Below are positions 1 through 9,292 of a stretch of 64,000 nt of DNA, piece by piece. This DNA comes from Ignavibacteriae bacterium HGW-Ignavibacteriae-1 (lineage in GTDB: Bacteria > Bacteroidota > Ignavibacteria > Kapaibacteriales > UBA2268): assembly GCA_002839825.1 (NCBI GenBank), contig PGYU01000004.1, forward strand, positions 1 to 64,000, written 5' to 3'. The notes under the pieces were generated by a model. That model was not told where the DNA came from and did not search any database. It saw only the letters and a list, made by a program, of their open reading frames with translations. Position 1 is the stretch's first letter, and every line of letters begins with the position of its first letter. The translations under genes were made by a program, and so were the position numbers.

Positions 1-2666
1 ATTGCAAGAGGGACCGTGAACATTATTATAAACGGGTCACGGAAGCTCTCGAATTGTGCTGATAATACCAAATAAATCAGTATCAAAGCAAGTGCAAATA
101 TGAAAACCAAGCTCGAAGCACTTTCACGGTAATCTTTCGATGGTCCATCTAATGATGTGTACATCGTTTCATCTAATACACTTCGGGAAATTCTTTCCAT
201 CACTTCGATTCCGTCCGCAATGGTTTTTCCGTCTGCTAAAGATGCTGATACTGTCGCCGAAGCAAATCTATCAAACCTGAAAAGTTGTGGGGGAGAGCTA
301 GTTTCCGAAACTGTCACTACATTGTCGAGTTGTATCAATTCTCCACGATTATTTCTGACATAAATAGATTTCAAATCGAGCGGTGTATTTCTATTTTGTC
401 GTTCCAGTTGCCCGATTACCTGATATTGCTTCCCGTCCATCACAAAAAAGTCGAACCTTGCACCACTAAGAGTCAGCTGCAATGTTTGAGCAATATCAGC
501 GATTGAAAGACCTAAATCGCGAGCTTTCATACGGTTGATATCTACTTGCAGTTCGGGTTTGTTGAATTTCAAATTTACGTCAGCTTGTGCAAATGTTGCA
601 TCATTCATGACACTATCCATAAAAATCGGGATTATGGTTTTCAATTTTTCCAAATTTGGTGCTTGCAAAACATATTGCACAGGCAATCCGCCTCTGGATG
701 AACCGATTGATTGTTCTTGAATAACAAAACTTCTTGCATCGGGTAGTTGTGGCAGTATTTTCTGAATATTTTGAGCCACTTGCTGTTGCGTAGCTTCTCG
801 CTCGTCCGGTTCACTCAACATCACGCGTATAAAACCGCTGTTCACGGAGCTTGATGCACCAAATCCGGGCGAAGTAATCGATATTAAAGTTCTCTTTTCG
901 GGTATTTTTTCATCCAGCAAATCAACTAAATCATTCATGTAAGTCTCCATGAAATCATAGCTTGTGCCTTCCGGTGCGGTAGATAGCACACGAAGTGAAC
1001 TACGGTCCTCAACCGGAGCTAATTCGCTCGGAAGTTGACTTCCGAAAAAGTAAATCGCTCCCATTGCTACGAGAATAATAGGGAAAGACAACCAGCGGCG
1101 CTCCATGAACCAATCAAGTGAGTCTGAATAATTTTTTGACATTGAAACGAAAAATGGTTCCGTGGCTTCGTAGAATTTATTATGTTTAGTTCTTTTTTTC
1201 AAAATTTTCGTTGCAAGCATCGGTGTCAATGTTAAGGCAACGAACGATGAAATTATAACTGCGCCTGCTATGACAATGCCAAATTCCCTGAACAACCTTC
1301 CTGTAAGCCCTTCGAGAAACAAAATAGGCATAAAAACCGATGCCAGAGCTATTGTAGTAGCTATTACAGCAAAAAATATTTCCGCAGCTCCTTTGACTCC
1401 TGCTTCTTGGGGAGACATTCCGAGTTCGATTTTTTTGTAAATATTTTCGAGTACAACAATGGCATCGTCCACTACTAATCCGATTGCAAGTACAATTCCA
1501 AGTAGTGTGAGAACATTAATCGAAAAATTAAATAAATACATTATGAAAAAGGAGCCTATCAAAGCAATTGGAATTACTATTACAGGTATTATAGTCGTTC
1601 GCCAATCTCGCAGGAAGAAAAATATTATGAAAATCACCAATAAGAAAGCTATGAAAACTGTTTGGACTACTTCGTCTATTGATTGTCTAATAAAAGTTGT
1701 TTGGTCGAATCCTATGCCGATTTCGATATCGGAAGGCAAATCTTTTTTGATTAACTCTATTCGGCGGTAAAATTCATCAACGATTTCGATATAATTGGCT
1801 CCGGGCTGAGGAATCAGAACTACCCCAACCATAGGTATCTTATCTCGTTTTAATAATGTTCGTTCGTTTTCGGGGAATAACTCGGCTCTACCGACATCTT
1901 TGAGTCTGACTATACCGTTTCCGTCTTGTTTGATAATTAAATCATTAAATTCATTAACTGTAGTCAATCTGCCTAATGTCCTGACGGTTAATTCCGTGTT
2001 TTGCCCTTCGATTCTGCCTGTCGGCAGTTCAACATTATTTCGGTTTAATGCCTCGCGAACGTCTAAGGGCGTCATTTCAAAAGCGGCTAATTTATATTGA
2101 TTTAGCCACAATCTCATCGAATATCGTTTTTGCCCCCATATTCTTATTTCGCTCACTCCGTCAATTGTCTGAAGCCTCTCTTTGAATACATTTTCAGCTA
2201 TTGCAGACAAATCAAGCAAAGAACGTGTTTCACTTTTAATATTCAGAAAGGCTATCGGGCTTGCATCTGCATCAGCTTTACTGACTGTTGGAGGGTCAGT
2301 GTCCGGCGGTAAATTCCGCTCTGCTCGAGAAACTCTGTCCCGAACGTCATTTGCAGCAGCTTCCAAATCTACATCAATATTGAATTCTACTGTTATTGTG
2401 CTTCTGCCGTCACGGCTGACTGATTTGAGCGACCTGATACCTGCTATACCGTTAATTGATTCTTCGAGTGGTTCGGTGATTTGCGTTTCCATTACATCAG
2501 CATTTGCACCGGTGTAATTTGTTGAAACAGTAATGATAGGCGGGTCAACGCTGGGATACTCGCGCACACCAAGAAAAGTATAGCCGATTGCTCCAAACAA
2601 AACTATTATAATGGACATAACAGTAGCTAAAACTGGTCTCTTAATGCTTATTTGGGATAAACTCAT
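1..2666 (-). CDS. RND efflux permease, AcrB/HAE1 type (3' end outside window)
   Basis: Inner-membrane drug/proton antiporter subunit of a tripartite RND pump. About 888 residues are visible from the ATG; the frame stays open to the left edge. Family members are about 1020-1050 aa, so the last transmembrane helices are missing. The start MSLSQISIKRPV followed by a hydrophobic helix is the usual RND N-terminus. The segment GIVLAIGLVVDDAIVVLENI, with the paired aspartates of TM4, and the later FMPILFLEGLTG segment are AcrB hallmarks. The upstream adaptor gene ends only 4 bp before this start, so the two are co-transcribed. The substrate cannot be told. No TolC-type outer-membrane partner is in view and may lie beyond the edge. 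The family call is firm; drug rather than metal export is inferred from the HAE1-like motifs. Confidence 0.93.
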   Translation of the reverse strand, partial: MSLSQISIKRPVLATVMSIIIVLFGAIGYTFLGVREYPSVDPPIITVSTNYTGANADVMETQITEPLEESINGIAGIRSLKSVSRDGRSTITVEFNIDVDLEAAANDVRDRVSRAERNLPPDTDPPTVSKADADASPIAFLNIKSETRSLLDLSAIAENVFKERLQTIDGVSEIRIWGQKRYSMRLWLNQYKLAAFEMTPLDVREALNRNNVELPTGRIEGQNTELTVRTLGRLTTVNEFNDLIIKQDGNGIVRLKDVGRAELFPENERTLLKRDKIPMVGVVLIPQPGANYIEIVDEFYRRIELIKKDLPSDIEIGIGFDQTTFIRQSIDEVVQTVFIAFLLVIFIIFFFLRDWRTTIIPVIVIPIALIGSFFIMYLFNFSINVLTLLGIVLAIGLVVDDAIVVLENIYKKIELGMSPQEAGVKGAAEIFFAVIATTIALASVFMPILFLEGLTGRLFREFGIVIAGAVIISSFVALTLTPMLATKILKKRTKHNKFYEATEPFFVSMSKNYSDSLDWFMERRWLSFPIILVAMGAIYFFGSQLPSELAPVEDRSSLRVLSTAPEGTSYDFMETYMNDLVDLLDEKIPEKRTLISITSPGFGASSSVNSGFIRVMLSEPDEREATQQQVAQNIQKILPQLPDARSFVIQEQSIGSSRGGLPVQYVLQAPNLEKLKTIIPIFMDSVMNDATFAQADVNLKFNKPELQVDINRMKARDLGLSIADIAQTLQLTLSGARFDFFVMDGKQYQVIGQLERQNRNTPLDLKSIYVRNNRGELIQLDNVVTVSETSSPPQLFRFDRFASATVSASLADGKTIADGIEVMERISRSVLDETMYTSLDGPSKDYRESASSLVFIFALALILIYLVLSAQFESFRDPFIIMFTVPLA

Positions 2667-2670
2667 ATTT

Positions 2671-3732
2671 TTATTGATTTTTTGATATATCTACTTTCAT
2701 TCCGGGACGCAACATCATTATACCTGAGGTAATCAACGAATCTCCGGTTTGCAATCCGTCGGTAATGCTGACATGTGTTTCATTTCTGAATCCTGAACTG
2801 ACTTTGCGAATTACAGCTTCTCCATTTTCATAAACATAAACCTTGTCAGATTCTAAATCCGGAATGAGCGCCTGCGTTGGTATCATAAATAATTCTTCTT
2901 TCGTATCTTTGATTAATTCCACTTCTACATATGTCCCGGGGAAAATACGGTCTATATTTCTGTATTCCGCTCGCAGTCTTACAGTTCTGGTTGACCTGTC
3001 AATTCTTGGTTCTATTACATAAACTTTTGCCGTATGCACTTTGTCACTTGGTGGTACTTTGAATTGAACATTTTGTCCGGCTTTGATTTCCGTGGCATAC
3101 CGTTGTGGAATTGTAAAATCAAGCCTGAGTCTGTCAATAATTTGCAATGTTGTGATTACTTTTTCAGGTGATACAATTGCGCCATTGCTGATTTCCCTAA
3201 TTCCCAAAATCCCTGAAAACGGGGCACGAATCTCAGTTTTATCAATCATCGCCTCGATATAACTAACCGTGGCTCTTTGCATATTAAGCTCATTCAAGGA
3301 AATTTCGTACTCTTCTACACTGATTCCCTTTTTGTCGAGTAATTGCTTTTGTCGGGATTCGATGCTCTCCAAAAGTTTGATTCTCTCTTTCGAACGTAGT
3401 AGTTCCGCTCTCAAATCAGAATCATTCAACTTCACCAAAATATTGCCTTTCTGGGTGTTGCCGCCTTCTTTGAAGTTGATGTTTGTTACTCTGCCGCTGA
3501 TTTCGGGTTTGATTTCCACTTCTTCAAATGGTGAGAGAGTACCACTAAGGACCAATTTGTCTTCGATGATTTCTTTTTGTACAATTTGGATTTGTACTCT
3601 CAAATTGGCTTGCTCTGTCTTTGTATTGTTCGGTTCTTTATCGGATTTTAATAATTTTGGTACTAATACAATTGCAACTAAAATTAAGATTATGCCGATT
3701 ATCGTCGTGTATTTTATTACTTTAGAACTCAT
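2671..3732 (-). CDS. RND efflux periplasmic adaptor (membrane fusion protein)
   Basis: Periplasmic adaptor that links the RND permease to an outer-membrane channel. At 353 aa it has the usual length. Residues about 7-27 form an N-terminal membrane anchor. The first lipoyl half lies around residues 62-105 (EIKPEISGRVTNINFKEGG), followed by a short helical hairpin at about 108-140. The returning lipoyl half (EIRAPFSGILGIREISNGA) and beta-barrel/membrane-proximal domains come after. It is the first gene of a two-gene operon; the permease start follows its stop by 4 bp. It faces the decarboxylase gene across a 76-bp divergent gap that must hold both promoters. I saw no repressor gene next to it. 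Confidence 0.92.
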   Translation of the reverse strand: MSSKVIKYTTIIGIILILVAIVLVPKLLKSDKEPNNTKTEQANLRVQIQIVQKEIIEDKLVLSGTLSPFEEVEIKPEISGRVTNINFKEGGNTQKGNILVKLNDSDLRAELLRSKERIKLLESIESRQKQLLDKKGISVEEYEISLNELNMQRATVSYIEAMIDKTEIRAPFSGILGIREISNGAIVSPEKVITTLQIIDRLRLDFTIPQRYATEIKAGQNVQFKVPPSDKVHTAKVYVIEPRIDRSTRTVRLRAEYRNIDRIFPGTYVEVELIKDTKEELFMIPTQALIPDLESDKVYVYENGEAVIRKVSSGFRNETHVSITDGLQTGDSLITSGIMMLRPGMKVDISKNQ

Positions 3733-3808
3733 TAATTTTGTTTAAATTTTTAAAAAGATAGCGACGAATCAATATTGATTGTATTTATTAACTGAAAATG
3801 AATAAAAT

Positions 3809-5242
3809 ATGAAGAAAAATGAATTTATAAAACACGGTTATCAAATAATTGATAAAATTGCCGAATATTTGTCCGAAGCCGACAAATATCCTGTGCGTTC
3901 GCAAGTCAAGCCCGGGGAGGTCAGAAGCCAAATTCCGGCTTCTCCACCTAATGAAGGTGAAGATTTTGATGATATTTTGAAAGATTTTGATAATATCATT
4001 ATGCCGGGTCTAACTCATTGGCAGAGTCCGAATTTTTATGCTTATTTCCCGGCAAACACAAGTTATCCTTCAATTTTGGGCGAATTGATGACATCGGGGT
4101 TGGGCGTTAATGCTTTTTCGTGGGAAACATCTCCCGCCGCTACCGAATTGGAAGAAACTGTTATGGATTGGCTGCGTCAAATGCTTGGTTTGAGCAATGA
4201 TTTTGTAGGTGTAATCCAAGACACTGCCTCGACTGCAACAATATGCTCCATACTCACTGCTCGCGAAAAAATGTCAAATTTCGAATCCGGAAAAAAAGGC
4301 ATCGGCGGTAAAATATTTCGCGTTTATGCTTCGACCGAAATTCACTCATCCATAGAAAAAGCTGTCCGAATTGCGGGAATCGGGACAGATAATTTAGTCA
4401 AAATACCTACCGATGAAAATTATGCTATGCGTTCAGATTTGCTCCGCGACGCTATTCAGTCCGATTTGAAGGCAGGATTCACACCAATGTGTGTAGTTTC
4501 GGCAATGGGTACGACCGGCTCTTTGGCATTCGATCCAATAGCAGAAAATTATGAAATTTGCAAAGAGTTTGGCTTATGGCACCACATTGATGCTGCGTAT
4601 GCTGGAAGTGCATTCATTTTGGAAGAATTCAAGCATTTGTCCGAACTCGCTTCACTTTGCGATACTTTTGTTTTCAATCCTCACAAATGGCTTTTCATCA
4701 ATTTCGATTTCTCTGCATATTTTGTCAAAGATGAAGAATCTTTGATTAGAACATTCGAAATTTTGCCCGAATACTTGCGTTACAAACGAGGTTCGGAAGT
4801 GAAGAATTATCGCGATTGGGGCATCCAATTAGGACGCCGATTCAGAGCCTTGAAAGCATGGTTTGTAATTCGCAGTTTCGGAGTTGACGAGCTAAAGTCT
4901 ATTCTCCGTCATCATATTGCTTTGGGCGCCATGTTTCACGATTGGGTCAAATCGAACAAAGACTTCGAGGTGTTGGCTCCTGTAGTGATGAACGTTGTTT
5001 GTTTCCGCTTCCATCCTGTCGGAATTGACGATGAAACGCTTTTAAATAGCATTAATGTGCAATTGCTTGACGAAGTGAACTCAACAGGCAAGGTGTTTTT
5101 GAGCAAAACAAAGTTAAATGATATATTCACAATTCGCATGGTAACGGCTAATTTAAACGTCACCGAACAACACATTAGCGACGCCTGGAAATTAATTGTT
5201 GAAACTTCGGAAAATCTAATTCGTAAAACAAATTTACGCTGA
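3809..5242 (+). CDS. PLP-dependent group II decarboxylase (aromatic-L-amino-acid decarboxylase type)
   Basis: Probably decarboxylates an aromatic amino acid such as tryptophan, tyrosine or phenylalanine. At 477 aa it has the family's usual length. The N-terminal THWQSPNFYAYFPAN substrate loop is typical of AADC enzymes. The central HHIDAAYAGSAFI stretch carries the PLP-contacting aspartate. Lys293 in FNPHKWLF is the Schiff-base lysine. The C-terminal part (RFRALKAWFVIRSFG) is also characteristic. No signal peptide is visible, so it is cytoplasmic. No Shine-Dalgarno site precedes the ATG. It is the first gene of a plus-strand run in which the next gene starts 15 bp later, although that neighbour is an envelope protein with no obvious metabolic link. 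Substrate specificity cannot be read from the sequence. Confidence 0.93.
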   Translation: MKKNEFIKHGYQIIDKIAEYLSEADKYPVRSQVKPGEVRSQIPASPPNEGEDFDDILKDFDNIIMPGLTHWQSPNFYAYFPANTSYPSILGELMTSGLGVNAFSWETSPAATELEETVMDWLRQMLGLSNDFVGVIQDTASTATICSILTAREKMSNFESGKKGIGGKIFRVYASTEIHSSIEKAVRIAGIGTDNLVKIPTDENYAMRSDLLRDAIQSDLKAGFTPMCVVSAMGTTGSLAFDPIAENYEICKEFGLWHHIDAAYAGSAFILEEFKHLSELASLCDTFVFNPHKWLFINFDFSAYFVKDEESLIRTFEILPEYLRYKRGSEVKNYRDWGIQLGRRFRALKAWFVIRSFGVDELKSILRHHIALGAMFHDWVKSNKDFEVLAPVVMNVVCFRFHPVGIDDETLLNSINVQLLDEVNSTGKVFLSKTKLNDIFTIRMVTANLNVTEQHISDAWKLIVETSENLIRKTNLR

Positions 5243-5257
5243 TATATTTACAAATAA

Positions 5258-6853
5258 ATGAAACTAAATCGAGTTATTCTGATAATTGCTTTGCTTATGA
5301 TTGCACTTCTTTGCAAATCATGCTTTCTAATCCCTATAGCACTTGTTGAACAATTGGATAGCTTGGAAGAATCGAGAATTACAAATGATTCGACCTCCAA
5401 GAGAGTTTACCTTAGCGGTAGCACCAGAATAGCCTCAGCAGATGATTTTTTTGATGAATACAGCAAGCAAATTGATTCCATTGCTTCAATCGCAATAGAC
5501 GGCAAACCGGATACAACAAACATAGATTATCAAGTTAGGTCTGTCTCCACCAAAGGAGATACAGTCCACATTTATGTCGCTCCGCCTCCTGAAAAAAAAG
5601 CTATTGATTTGAAATTTGATATAATAAACGTTGATGATTCGAACTATCCTGATGAAATCAAAGTCAGAGCACTTGTTTACGATAACGAGGGCAAATATAT
5701 CAGCGGGCTCGCTCCTCCATATCTTTCGGAAGGTAGAACTGTCGGCGATTATTGGAAAAGCGTTCATGATAGTTGTCGTGGCGATAATTACCAAATTGAA
5801 AAATTTGATGTTGTGGAAATCCGAGAGAGTGAAGCTCGCAAGCATGCCATAGCTTTTGCTTTAGACCATTCGCCGTCCATGGGAAATTACCGTATCGCTA
5901 AATTGCAAATTGCTGTTCAACGCTTGTTGCGTGCCATTAAACCCGGCGATGCAGTTGCTATCATCAAATTTGATTCCAAATTGCATACGGAAGTGGACTT
6001 GACTTATGAAATGTCATCAGCAATAAAAAAATTCGTGGTTGATAGCGGCAAATCAGGCAAATACGGTGGTGGTACCGCTCTATTTGATGCAGCAAACCAT
6101 GGAATTAGCTTGCTGAACAAAGCGGACGATTCCTACAAAAAGGTGCTAATAGCGTTCAGCGACGGACAAGATAATTCATCAAAATCGAAGATTGACAGCT
6201 TGTTGCGATTTGCCAAAGCATCGAATGTCGAGATTTATTCAATCGCTTACGGAGCGGCGGATAAATCTCTCGAAACTATGGCTGAATACACCGGCGGAAG
6301 AATGTATCGGACATTGTCGTCAAACGAATTTCCATTTATTTTCAGAGATATTTATTTATTGCTCAAAAATTATTATTTGATTAGCTATCGTCCACCCGAA
6401 TGTGACAATTTGCACAAAGTCAATGTTACGCTCGGCTCTGCAGACGGTCGCCTCACTTTCGATGCAAGCGGGCAGTATGATAGGAGCGTGTTCCAGAAAT
6501 ATTCTCCGGTCGGCACAATTGCAATTATGAATATCGAATTTGATTTCGGTAGCGACAAAATCGAAGCTGAATCATTTCCAATGTTGGATAAAATTGCCGA
6601 TGCAATGAAAAATAATCCCAGTATGAAAATATTAGTCACCGGTCATACTGACGATGTCGGGAGCGATGACAGCAATTTGGCGCTTTCTGTGCGACGTGCT
6701 GTATCAGTCAAAGCGGCACTCGTCCAGCGTGGTATTGCCTCAGATAGAATCAAAACTGTGGGGAAAGGTGAAAAAATACCGATAGTGCCCAATACTTCGG
6801 AGGAAAATCGCAGAATTAATCGCCGAACCGAATTCACTATAATCGAGAATTAA
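5258..6853 (+). CDS. Lipoprotein-like VWA plus OmpA domain protein
   Basis: Envelope protein of 531 aa. The N-terminal signal segment ends in IALLCKSC, so lipidation at Cys19 or Cys22 is plausible. A von Willebrand A domain follows at about residues 195-370. It has a MIDAS-like DHSPS loop starting at Asp203, GGTALFDA as the second metal-loop region, and the strand IAFSDGQDNSS. The C-terminal 110 residues are an OmpA/MotB peptidoglycan-binding domain: FDFGSDKIEAES, then GHTDDVGSDDSNLALSVRRA, ending NRRINRRTEF. I infer that it anchors a metal-dependent protein-binding module to peptidoglycan. The next gene begins 1 bp after its stop, so co-translation with the T9SS protein is likely. Domain calls are strong; the binding partner is unknown. 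Confidence 0.9.
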   Translation: MKLNRVILIIALLMIALLCKSCFLIPIALVEQLDSLEESRITNDSTSKRVYLSGSTRIASADDFFDEYSKQIDSIASIAIDGKPDTTNIDYQVRSVSTKGDTVHIYVAPPPEKKAIDLKFDIINVDDSNYPDEIKVRALVYDNEGKYISGLAPPYLSEGRTVGDYWKSVHDSCRGDNYQIEKFDVVEIRESEARKHAIAFALDHSPSMGNYRIAKLQIAVQRLLRAIKPGDAVAIIKFDSKLHTEVDLTYEMSSAIKKFVVDSGKSGKYGGGTALFDAANHGISLLNKADDSYKKVLIAFSDGQDNSSKSKIDSLLRFAKASNVEIYSIAYGAADKSLETMAEYTGGRMYRTLSSNEFPFIFRDIYLLLKNYYLISYRPPECDNLHKVNVTLGSADGRLTFDASGQYDRSVFQKYSPVGTIAIMNIEFDFGSDKIEAESFPMLDKIADAMKNNPSMKILVTGHTDDVGSDDSNLALSVRRAVSVKAALVQRGIASDRIKTVGKGEKIPIVPNTSEENRRINRRTEFTIIEN

Positions 6854-6854
6854 G

Positions 6855-7580
6855 ATGATAAAATACATTTTCATTTTTTTAATATTAGCTTCAAATTTAC
6901 TCAATTCGCAAATTCGGATAGATTCGGCTTTTGGCAAAATAGGGCAGAGCACGGAAATGGCAATCACCATAAGCCCGGAATTGCTCGAACAAAATATTAA
7001 TATCGAAGGACAGTTCACATTATCCAATCCTACGGTTTTTTTCCCCGATTCGGTGACTACCTTGGCAATAGGATTGGAGTGCTCGCTGACACGTCTAAAT
7101 GAATTCGACTACGAATTTGCCGTTTCAGGGGCTCTTAGCGGAGATTTAACTGATTCTTTGAATATTTTCATTGTCGGTGAGCTTTTAGCAGGTTACGACT
7201 CGGTTTGTGTGCTTCATTTTGAATATATCAAAGTCGGCTCGAATACATTAAGCGATTTAAGCGGAATTGTCGTATCCGAATCAATCGGAACTCCATTGCC
7301 CTATGTCCGAAGGTCGGTTCTGAGTTTGAATTACCCGAATCCAATCTTTGCCGGAGAATCCACAGAGTGGGCGTATAAAATAGATTTACCTTCCCAAGTT
7401 AGGTTCATAATTTACGATTTGAACGGCAAAGTTTACAAAGATATTGATTTGGGAATTGTTCCTGCGGGTGCGCATAAATTTGAATTGCATACAAACCCGA
7501 CTTTCGCTGCCGGAGCATATTTGATTCATTTCATATCTCCAAGTGCTTCCAATAAACGAATGTTTATGGTGATTAAATGA
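6855..7580 (+). CDS. Small T9SS type A sorting-domain protein
   Basis: Secreted protein of 241 aa. A signal peptide (MIKYIFIFLILASNLLNS) is followed by a beta-rich body with no recognised fold, perhaps cohesin-like or Ig-like. The C-terminal 80 residues match the T9SS type A sorting domain: SLNYPNP, then RFIIYDLNGKVYKDI, GIVPAGAHKFEL and a GAYLIHFI strand, ending in a short basic tail. It should be exported by Sec and then moved across the outer membrane by T9SS. It sits between the VWA-OmpA gene (1-bp gap) and a probable outer-membrane protein, whose ATG overlaps its stop as ATGA. The three probably form one envelope unit. The function of the body is unknown. Confidence 0.85.
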   Translation: MIKYIFIFLILASNLLNSQIRIDSAFGKIGQSTEMAITISPELLEQNINIEGQFTLSNPTVFFPDSVTTLAIGLECSLTRLNEFDYEFAVSGALSGDLTDSLNIFIVGELLAGYDSVCVLHFEYIKVGSNTLSDLSGIVVSESIGTPLPYVRRSVLSLNYPNPIFAGESTEWAYKIDLPSQVRFIIYDLNGKVYKDIDLGIVPAGAHKFELHTNPTFAAGAYLIHFISPSASNKRMFMVIK

Positions 7581-8536
7581 AAATATTATTATTAATCACA
7601 TTATTATTTTTTGGGCTTAACTCAGCAGCAATATCCCAAAATGAGGGTGAAGACCAACAATTAGATTCACTTTGGAATTTAGAAGATTTAAACCCCGATG
7701 ATTATGATTTTACTGAAGATTTCCCGATGACATATTCCAAAGGGTGGTTTCCGCGACCATTAAAAACTACTTTTGGCATTGGCTTAAGTTATGGAGGCGG
7801 CAGCACTCATGATGCGGCTTCAAAAATGCGGTCGAAGTCCTTCGTTCAAACCTATAATGGATTTCAGGGCGGCTATGGTTTCAAGGATGACCAAGAGGAA
7901 ATTAAGAAACAGGGTTCGGAGGATTTTGAAGATGAATATCCCGAACCAACCCTCTGGGATTTGGGTTTAACAGGCTTTTTCTCATCAAAATATTTAATAT
8001 TCGAAGCTCAAGCCAAGTATAGCCGAACGCACGGCATTCTATCTTCGATTGACGATACGCGCTCATTCTTGAATTTGGCAGGGCATAAGCAAAAGTTCCT
8101 CGAAGGAGCAGTCGTTCACATTGCTGACCATAATATCAGATTATCATTCGGGCTGACACTTCCAATTTATGGAGCTTTCGTGTTCGAGAATTATTCCATT
8201 TCGTCATATTATTATATCCAAGCAGGTGTAGCATTCGAAATTCCAATATCGAGCAGTGCCACACAATATTTCCAAGTTTTAGATACGAAGGATGATTTGC
8301 GTTATGGAAATGGAACAGATACAGTCAGAGTGATGCACGACGTCAAACTCAACACATTGACTGATGTAAGGAAAAGTTTCGAAATTGCACTCGGCGGTAT
8401 TACTGATTTCAACGTAGTGGGAATCGAATACAGCTTTAGATATTCATTCATGTTCAATTCAATGTTAACTGATGCTATTTGGAAGCAACATCAATTCCGA
8501 CTGAATATGGGAATTTACTACAATATCCACAGATAG
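7577..8536 (+). CDS. Secreted, probable outer-membrane protein of unknown function
   Basis: A 319-aa protein with a clear Sec signal (MKILLLITLLFFGLNSAAIS). An acidic stretch follows, then alternating hydrophobic/polar strands rich in Tyr and Phe (TFGIGLSYGGGS, SISSYYYIQAGVAF, FNVVGIEYSFRYSF, FRLNMGIYY). This pattern is what a small outer-membrane beta-barrel would give, but I recognise no named family. Its start overlaps the upstream T9SS gene by 4 bp (ATGA), so translation is probably coupled. A strong hairpin terminator follows and ends this plus-strand unit. The barrel assignment is inferred from composition only. Confidence 0.7.
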   Translation: MKILLLITLLFFGLNSAAISQNEGEDQQLDSLWNLEDLNPDDYDFTEDFPMTYSKGWFPRPLKTTFGIGLSYGGGSTHDAASKMRSKSFVQTYNGFQGGYGFKDDQEEIKKQGSEDFEDEYPEPTLWDLGLTGFFSSKYLIFEAQAKYSRTHGILSSIDDTRSFLNLAGHKQKFLEGAVVHIADHNIRLSFGLTLPIYGAFVFENYSISSYYYIQAGVAFEIPISSSATQYFQVLDTKDDLRYGNGTDTVRVMHDVKLNTLTDVRKSFEIALGGITDFNVVGIEYSFRYSFMFNSMLTDAIWKQHQFRLNMGIYYNIHR

Positions 8537-8583
8537 TTGGTATAGCTTTTTAAACATTTAGTTAATAAACTATCTCAAAAAAC

Positions 8584-8621
8584 AAAATGGGCTGAATGCA
8601 ATCGCAAACAGCCCATTTTTT
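8584..8621. terminator. Bidirectional rho-independent terminator
   Basis: An 11-bp perfect stem (AAAATGGGCTG paired with CAGCCCATTTT) with a 14-nt loop. It is flanked by A-rich sequence on the left and T-rich sequence on the right, so it can stop transcription from both sides. It lies between the convergent envelope unit and the ferritin gene. Confidence 0.85.
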
Positions 8622-8637
8622 ATTTCTGTAAATCACC

Positions 8638-9123
8638 TTATTGTCTGAATTTCAATTCTCTGTCCATCATGAACAAACCTTGCGGATTTTCGTTGATTAA
8701 ACGAAGTCTTTCCAAAAGTTCGCTTGCTGTAGCTTCTTCTTCAACTTGCTCGTCAACAAACCAACGGAGCATGTTTTCAGTTGCGCGGTCTCTTTTGCTA
8801 ATTGCCAATTCCAATAAGTCGTGAATTGAAGCAGTTACCAATTGTTCGTGCGAATAAACCATCTCGAAAGCGGCAAGTGCAGAATCCCAAGTAGTGGGAG
8901 GTGCAGCAATTTGGGCAACGATAGGCTGAGAGCCTCTCAAAATCATATAATCAAATATTTTCAAACCGTGAGCTAATTCTTCTTGTGACTGAAGGCGTAA
9001 CCAGTGTGCGAATCCGTTGAAATTTTTCGCTGCAAAATATGCCGACATTGCCAAATAGAGATTGGATGAGTAAATCTCTTTAGTGATTTGCGAGTTCAGT
9101 TCGAGTGCTAATTCCTTATCCAT
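8638..9123 (-). CDS. ftnA: Ferritin with intact ferroxidase centre (FtnA type)
   Basis: Non-haem bacterial ferritin, 161 aa: a 24-subunit iron-storage cage protein that oxidises Fe(II) and stores it as ferric mineral in the cytoplasm. All expected ferroxidase ligands can be placed by eye against E. coli FtnA with an offset of one: Glu16, Glu49, His52, Glu93, Gln126 and Glu129. The third-site glutamates Glu48, Glu125 and Glu128 are also present. Motifs are KEIYSSNLYLAM in helix A, QSQEELAHGLKI in helix B and FVDEQVEEEATASELLERL in helix D. It has a modest AGGA ribosome site. Three divergent paralogs lie immediately upstream on the same strand, each spaced by 170-240 bp. This is the only member of the array with a complete catalytic site. 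Confidence 0.95.
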   Translation of the reverse strand: MDKELALELNSQITKEIYSSNLYLAMSAYFAAKNFNGFAHWLRLQSQEELAHGLKIFDYMILRGSQPIVAQIAAPPTTWDSALAAFEMVYSHEQLVTASIHDLLELAISKRDRATENMLRWFVDEQVEEEATASELLERLRLINENPQGLFMMDRELKFRQ

Positions 9124-9205
9124 CGAAATTCCTTTATTTTTAAAAATTGAATAAAATTTATTATTTATTTACGTTAGTTCTTGCCAATTATTTCAATCAT
9201 ATCGA

Positions 9206-9247
9206 AAACAAAAAACAGTTTATATGCTCTGAACATATAAACTGTTT
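9206..9247 (-). terminator. Rho-independent terminator of the second ferritin-like gene
   Basis: Read on the minus strand: a 14-bp perfect stem (AAACAGTTTATATG with its complement), a 7-nt loop and then a run of T residues. It lies 45 bp after the stop of the ferritin-like gene at 9293-9751 and separates its transcript from that of the canonical ferritin. Confidence 0.8.
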
Positions 9248-9292
9248 GTTAACTAAAAATTAATGAAAGCTAAATCATTGATTATTACTAAT

